A stretch of DNA of 64,000 bases from Bacillota bacterium (GTDB lineage: Bacteria; Bacillota; Clostridia; Lachnospirales; Lachnospiraceae). This document shows positions 61,214 to 64,000 of the stretch, piece after piece; positions within the stretch are counted from its first letter, which is position 1, and each line of letters begins with the position of its first letter. A program made the position numbers and the translations under genes. The DNA lies in the NCBI GenBank assembly GCA_023423335.1, contig JAFAFU010000037.1, positions 1 to 64,000 of the forward strand, written 5' to 3'. The notes under the pieces were generated by a model that searched no databases, had not been told where the DNA came from, and worked only from the letters and a program-made list of their open reading frames with translations.

Positions 61214-61300
61214 ATGATTTTATTATTAATAATACTGGTAATATGCGGAACTGTTATTCGGGTGGAGGAAATAAGAAGCGGGAGGGGTAAGGATGAGTGA
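61214..61300 (+). CDS. Very small membrane peptide
   Basis: 28-aa open frame, ATG after GGAGGGATAATT. One hydrophobic helix (MILLLIILVICGTVI) followed by a charged end. Its stop overlaps the next start by 8 nt. Real expression is uncertain; similar tiny hydrophobic frames are common in phage early regions. Confidence 0.4.
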   Translation: MILLLIILVICGTVIRVEEIRSGRGKDE

Positions 61301-61586
61301 TTTAATCAGCAGGAAAGCAGTAATAGATTACTTAAGAGAACAGCACGATATTCTAACTTTAGAAAAGAACAATCCATTAACAATAATTCATCCAGAAGCA
61401 TTAAAAGGAATGAACCGCTCAAACGAAGCGTTTAACAATTTTATGTTGGGCTTACCAACCGCCTATGATGTGGATAAGGTTGTGGAGCGGCTGGGAAAAG
61501 AGTCCGATGACGGGTGGTGCTTTGATACGGCAATTGATATTAATACGGCTTTTAAAATTGTGAGAAGAGGTGGCAGGGATGAATAA
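61293..61586 (+). CDS. Phage protein of the MSDLISRKAVI type
   Basis: 97 aa; start ISRKAVIDYLREQHD is a widespread phage motif of unknown function. ATG preceded by GGGAGGGG. Ends overlapping the next gene by 8 nt. Confidence 0.65.
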   Translation: MSDLISRKAVIDYLREQHDILTLEKNNPLTIIHPEALKGMNRSNEAFNNFMLGLPTAYDVDKVVERLGKESDDGWCFDTAIDINTAFKIVRRGGRDE

Positions 61587-61791
61587 AGCAAAGATATTTA
61601 GATTAATGGACTTTGAACAATTACCAATTAACAGAATATATCGTTTTGATAACTTATTTGTGGTATGGGATGGAAGTATGCTGTTATCAAAATATCCGCA
61701 AGAAACAATGTGGTATCCATGGGATATAAGCGATCAATGGTTTGAAAAATGGAAAGACCGTGAGTTGATTGATACTGGCAGGAATATTTAA
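61579..61791 (+). CDS. Small phage protein, unknown
   Basis: 70 aa from ATG 61579 (GTG 61570 also possible). Aromatic-rich (MWYPWDISDQWFEKWKDREL). No family recognised. Confidence 0.55.
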   Translation: MNKAKIFRLMDFEQLPINRIYRFDNLFVVWDGSMLLSKYPQETMWYPWDISDQWFEKWKDRELIDTGRNI

Positions 61792-61809
61792 AGGAAGGAG
61801 CTGTTAAAG

Positions 61810-62154
61810 GTGAATAAGCAAGAGATTGAAAGAGCCATTGAAGGTATTAGGAGATATAGAGACAGTAGTACGCTAGTCGGATTATGCAAAGAAACTTATG
61901 ACGCTGCAATATCTGCCCTCCAGCAGCAATTAACCGGTGGATGGATACCGGTATCATCGGGGCGGCTGCCGGAAGAATGGAAAGACGAACACGGAATATC
62001 AATAGCATTTTTTGTGACGGTAAGAGATATAGGTAGACCATTTAAAGTATGCTATGACGGAAAAGAATGGTTTGACCTATTTACAAGGGAGGTATACAGA
62101 AATGTTACCGCCTGGATGCCACTACCGGAACCATGGAAGGAGGAGCGAGAATGA
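61810..62154 (+). CDS. DUF551-type phage protein
   Basis: 114 aa, GTG start. N-terminal helices (EIERAIEGIRRYRDSST), then GGWIPVSSGRLPEEW and a final AWMPLPEPW. The Trp-Pro motifs WIPVSS and WMPLPEP are the hallmark of DUF551, frequent in phages. Function unknown. Confidence 0.75.
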   Translation: MNKQEIERAIEGIRRYRDSSTLVGLCKETYDAAISALQQQLTGGWIPVSSGRLPEEWKDEHGISIAFFVTVRDIGRPFKVCYDGKEWFDLFTREVYRNVTAWMPLPEPWKEERE

Positions 62155-62414
62155 AGTATAAACCAGAGGATTACATAGATACTGGATTTTATCCTGCTGA
62201 TGAAGATATCTTGAATTACAAGGAAAAAGTTGTGAAATGTCGCAAACCTCATAACTGTATGGGAGGTTGCAAAAAGGAAATAAAGGCAGGAGATTACGCC
62301 GTAAGAGAGACAGGTTTTTTGGATGGTGAACCAGTGTCGAACTATACATGTCTTCCGTGCATAGAAGAATGGCTTGAGGAGTCGGGACAGATTGAAATGG
62401 AATTGGAGGAATAG
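62151..62414 (+). CDS. Cys-rich phage protein, probable zinc-binding
   Basis: 87 aa from ATG 62151 after GGAGGAG. Cys pattern CRKPHNCMGGCKKEIKAGDY and later YTCLPCIEEW suggests a zinc ribbon. Overlaps the previous stop by 4 nt. Confidence 0.65.
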   Translation: MKYKPEDYIDTGFYPADEDILNYKEKVVKCRKPHNCMGGCKKEIKAGDYAVRETGFLDGEPVSNYTCLPCIEEWLEESGQIEMELEE

Positions 62415-62416
62415 CC

Positions 62417-63058
62417 ATGAAAGGAATAGTATTAAAGCCATGGGAAGTAGAAGCCTTCCTGCAAAAACGGAAAAGTAGGGTTACAAGGGTGATAAAACTG
62501 AAATACGGCAACACCCACCATGAAATGTTTACAAACAAACACGGGACCAGGCTGATTGAGATACAGAACGAGGTTGAGGGTGAAACATTCGGCAGAAATC
62601 CGGACGGGAAATATTGGGTTAAGCTCCGAGGGTACATAGAACCCAAAGCCCCTTACAAAGTCGGAGATATCCTATTTGTCAAAGAAAAATGGTGTAATGT
62701 CAATAAGCCTGAAATAGATCCGGAATATGCTTACTTTGCTGATACATTAGGCTCGGAGGATTATGATCCATCCGAGTGGGAATGGAGATCATCCATACAT
62801 ATGCCGTTTGAAGCAGCGCGGATATTCCTGCGGGTTAATACAGTCAATGTGGAAAGGTTGCACAATATCGGCGGTCCCGGACAGCATGACGCCTTTCTCA
62901 AAGAGGGGATAACGTATAAATTCGGACAATCACCATTTAATGCATTCCTTAACCAATGGAATAGAGATCACCCGAATTGCATATATGCTATGAATCCCTG
63001 GGTATGGGTATATGAGGTAGAGCAGATTAGTAAGGAGGAAGCCTATGGTCAAAATTGA
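62417..63058 (+). CDS. ASCH/PUA-like phage protein
   Basis: 213 aa. The sequence YKVGDILFVKEKWC, WRSSIHMPFEAARIFLRVNTVNVERL and the end NPWVWVYEVEQI fit the ASCH-type phage family that often binds nucleic acid or modifies it. Its end overlaps the next gene by 14 nt. Confidence 0.75.
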   Translation: MKGIVLKPWEVEAFLQKRKSRVTRVIKLKYGNTHHEMFTNKHGTRLIEIQNEVEGETFGRNPDGKYWVKLRGYIEPKAPYKVGDILFVKEKWCNVNKPEIDPEYAYFADTLGSEDYDPSEWEWRSSIHMPFEAARIFLRVNTVNVERLHNIGGPGQHDAFLKEGITYKFGQSPFNAFLNQWNRDHPNCIYAMNPWVWVYEVEQISKEEAYGQN

Positions 63059-63224
63059 TATTGAAATGCCGGCATCCTGCAGCAAATGTGATCTTTACGA
63101 AAGCGGAGGTTATAACGAGCATCTAGAGCCGTATGATGGGGCTTGCTTTTTATCAAAGCGGTGTATGAACGGGCATAAGGTGACGAAGGGTAGACCGGCA
63201 TGGTGTCCATTGAAAGAAAACTAA
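63045..63224 (+). CDS. Small Cys-rich phage protein
   Basis: 59 aa, AAGGAGG before ATG. Cys at 12, 15, 34, 40 and 54 (CSKCDLY; GACFLSKRC; RPAWCPL) forms a probable zinc site. The ending RPAWCPL is typical of a widespread phage family. Confidence 0.65.
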   Translation: MVKIDIEMPASCSKCDLYESGGYNEHLEPYDGACFLSKRCMNGHKVTKGRPAWCPLKEN

Positions 63225-63225
63225 A

Positions 63226-63507
63226 TTATTCCGTGGTCCATCGATGGTCCCGAGTATAAAACATCAGGTCAATAGATTTTAGTAATCCAAACTCCACATA
63301 CTTACAGTGAAACTTTATATAGGCCCCCACATTTTCAGTTATGGTTGTGGACTCCACTTTATACCGAAATCTTTTACCATCAAACTCTATTCCCCAGGCG
63401 TCAATACGTATATTGCCCTCAGGATTAAAGGATGCGGATACACATACCTTATGCCGATGCGGGAACACAATACTATTTGCAGGGGATACGTGATGGCCAG
63501 TTATCAT
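63226..63507 (-). CDS. Unknown protein, minus strand within the early operon
   Basis: 93 aa, beta-rich (VSASFNPEGNIRIDAWGIEF, KRFRYKVESTTITENVGAYI). GAGGTGC lies six bases upstream of ATG. It is the second minus-strand gene in the otherwise rightward prophage block. Function unknown; may be expressed in the lysogen. Confidence 0.6.
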   Translation of the reverse strand: MITGHHVSPANSIVFPHRHKVCVSASFNPEGNIRIDAWGIEFDGKRFRYKVESTTITENVGAYIKFHCKYVEFGLLKSIDLMFYTRDHRWTTE

Positions 63508-63590
63508 AATAGCACCTCAAAAACATATTTAGAATCAAATTATAGAACGAATGTTTGGAAAATGCAATGGAAATTGAAGGAGGCGACACA

Positions 63591-63740
63591 ATGGAAGAGA
63601 AAAAGCATAAGCCTTTTTTAGACGGGACATGCGATAAATGCCAGCACAAGGATAAGCAAGATAAAGACTGGTGTTGGAGGTTTAAAGAATATTTTTCAAG
63701 GGGTAGAATTGTTGATTGCAATTCGTTTAAGGCTGAATAG
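63591..63740 (+). CDS. Small Cys-containing phage protein
   Basis: 49 aa from ATG 63591 after AAGGAGG; the frame runs upstream without a good start. Cys pattern DGTCDKCQHKDKQDKDWCW and later DCNSF suggests zinc binding. Basic. Confidence 0.6.
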   Translation: MEEKKHKPFLDGTCDKCQHKDKQDKDWCWRFKEYFSRGRIVDCNSFKAE

Positions 63741-63759
63741 TAGAAGGGAGATCAAAGCA

Positions 63760-64000
63760 ATGGAATTAAAATTTTATGAAGCAATACTACATACCGGAAA
63801 CCGAACGGAAGAGAATATACGAAAGCAAGCAGCAGAGGAACACTGGATAGGAAGTCTTGAAGAAAAAGACATCCAGAATTATATTGACTTAGGGAAATAC
63901 TTTGACGGATGCCAGGTAGCTGTAGCGGATGCATTAGGCGGAGAGGGATACGCTCTTGGGTTTTGGAACGAAAAAGATGATGCCAAAATCAAGGAAGCTT
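63760..64000 (+). CDS. Phage protein, C-terminus beyond the window
   Basis: Open frame from ATG 63760 (after GAAGGGAG) to the right edge, at least 80 residues (MELKFYEAILHTGNRTEENI, then YFDGCQVAVADALGGEGYAL). Family not recognised. Confidence 0.5.
   Translation, partial: MELKFYEAILHTGNRTEENIRKQAAEEHWIGSLEEKDIQNYIDLGKYFDGCQVAVADALGGEGYALGFWNEKDDAKIKEA

Larger units (their letters stand above)
49231..64000. mobile_element. Prophage (left part), integrated at tRNA-Lys
   Basis: From the tRNA to the right edge the genes are of temperate-phage type: integrase, CI and Cro repressors, antirepressor, annealing protein, exonuclease, resolvase, replication protein, methyltransferase and dozens of short overlapping genes. 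Gene density is very high and most genes read rightward. No portal, terminase, capsid or tail genes are in view, so the element extends further. Confidence 0.9.

Noticed and set aside
63307..63621. 104-aa plus-strand frame near the right end
   Set aside because: The minus-strand gene 63226..63507 has the better ribosome site and protein-like composition, and the following real gene starts at 63591.
49231..64000. CRISPR arrays or transposase genes in the accessory region
   Set aside because: No regularly spaced repeats with unique spacers and no transposase-like protein were found.

Overview
The window is chromosomal DNA around the replication origin of an anaerobic, spore-forming, Gram-positive bacterium. 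The partial 16S rRNA, the dnaA/oriC gene order, adhE, a GH5 cellulase lipoprotein, spore coat genes and several Lachnospiraceae-type families (DUF3881, DUF4446) point to a Lachnospiraceae (Clostridium cluster XIVa) organism of the plant-polysaccharide fermenting kind. The placement is inferred from sequence features only; no database search was possible. Left arm, positions 1-16.7 kb: every gene lies on the minus strand, so all are read away from oriC. In order leftwards from the origin: dnaA, dnaN, yaaA (S4 domain), recF, gyrB, gyrA, two-subunit class I fumarase, tRNA-Ser(GCU), a VOC protein, an unknown protein, a kinase-like protein, a PD-(D/E)XK nuclease-like protein among decayed sequence, a two-gene spore coat unit with a sigma-G-type promoter, a secreted GH5 glucanase, and the 5' end of an rRNA operon with its promoter. 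Origin, about 15.1-17.2 kb: AT-rich DNA on both sides of dnaA with DnaA boxes, then a strong promoter for rpmH. Right arm, 17-33 kb: rpmH-rnpA-yidD-yidC-jag, mnmE-mnmG-rsmG, a GNAT protein, a DegS/DegU-like two-component system, and parA-parB with three parS sites. One parS doubles as a probable transcription terminator. Another directly abuts a 214-bp MITE-like element with terminal inverted repeats and a 6-bp target duplication. A DUF4446 gene and a convergent adhE follow; the adhE promoter lies between two Rex-type operators. Then 33-49 kb: an HD-GYP phosphodiesterase, DUF3881, tRNA-Arg(CCU), the phosphate regulon (PhoP-type box, pstSCAB, phoU, phoP/phoR-like pair), a membrane coiled-coil protein, a D,D-carboxypeptidase, araD-araB, a flavodoxin-family oxidoreductase, trmB, trxA and tRNA-Lys(CUU). 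From tRNA-Lys to the right edge, 49.2-64 kb: the left end of a temperate siphophage-like prophage. It has an integrase with nearby arm-type repeats, a CI/Cro switch with four operators, an excisionase-like gene, an antirepressor, an annealing protein/exonuclease recombination module, HNH and Holliday-junction nucleases, a replication protein, a frameshifted DNA methyltransferase, a PP-loop/Fe-S PAPS-reductase-family protein and many small early genes. No structural phage genes are in view, so the element must continue beyond the window. No CRISPR array or insertion sequence transposase was seen.
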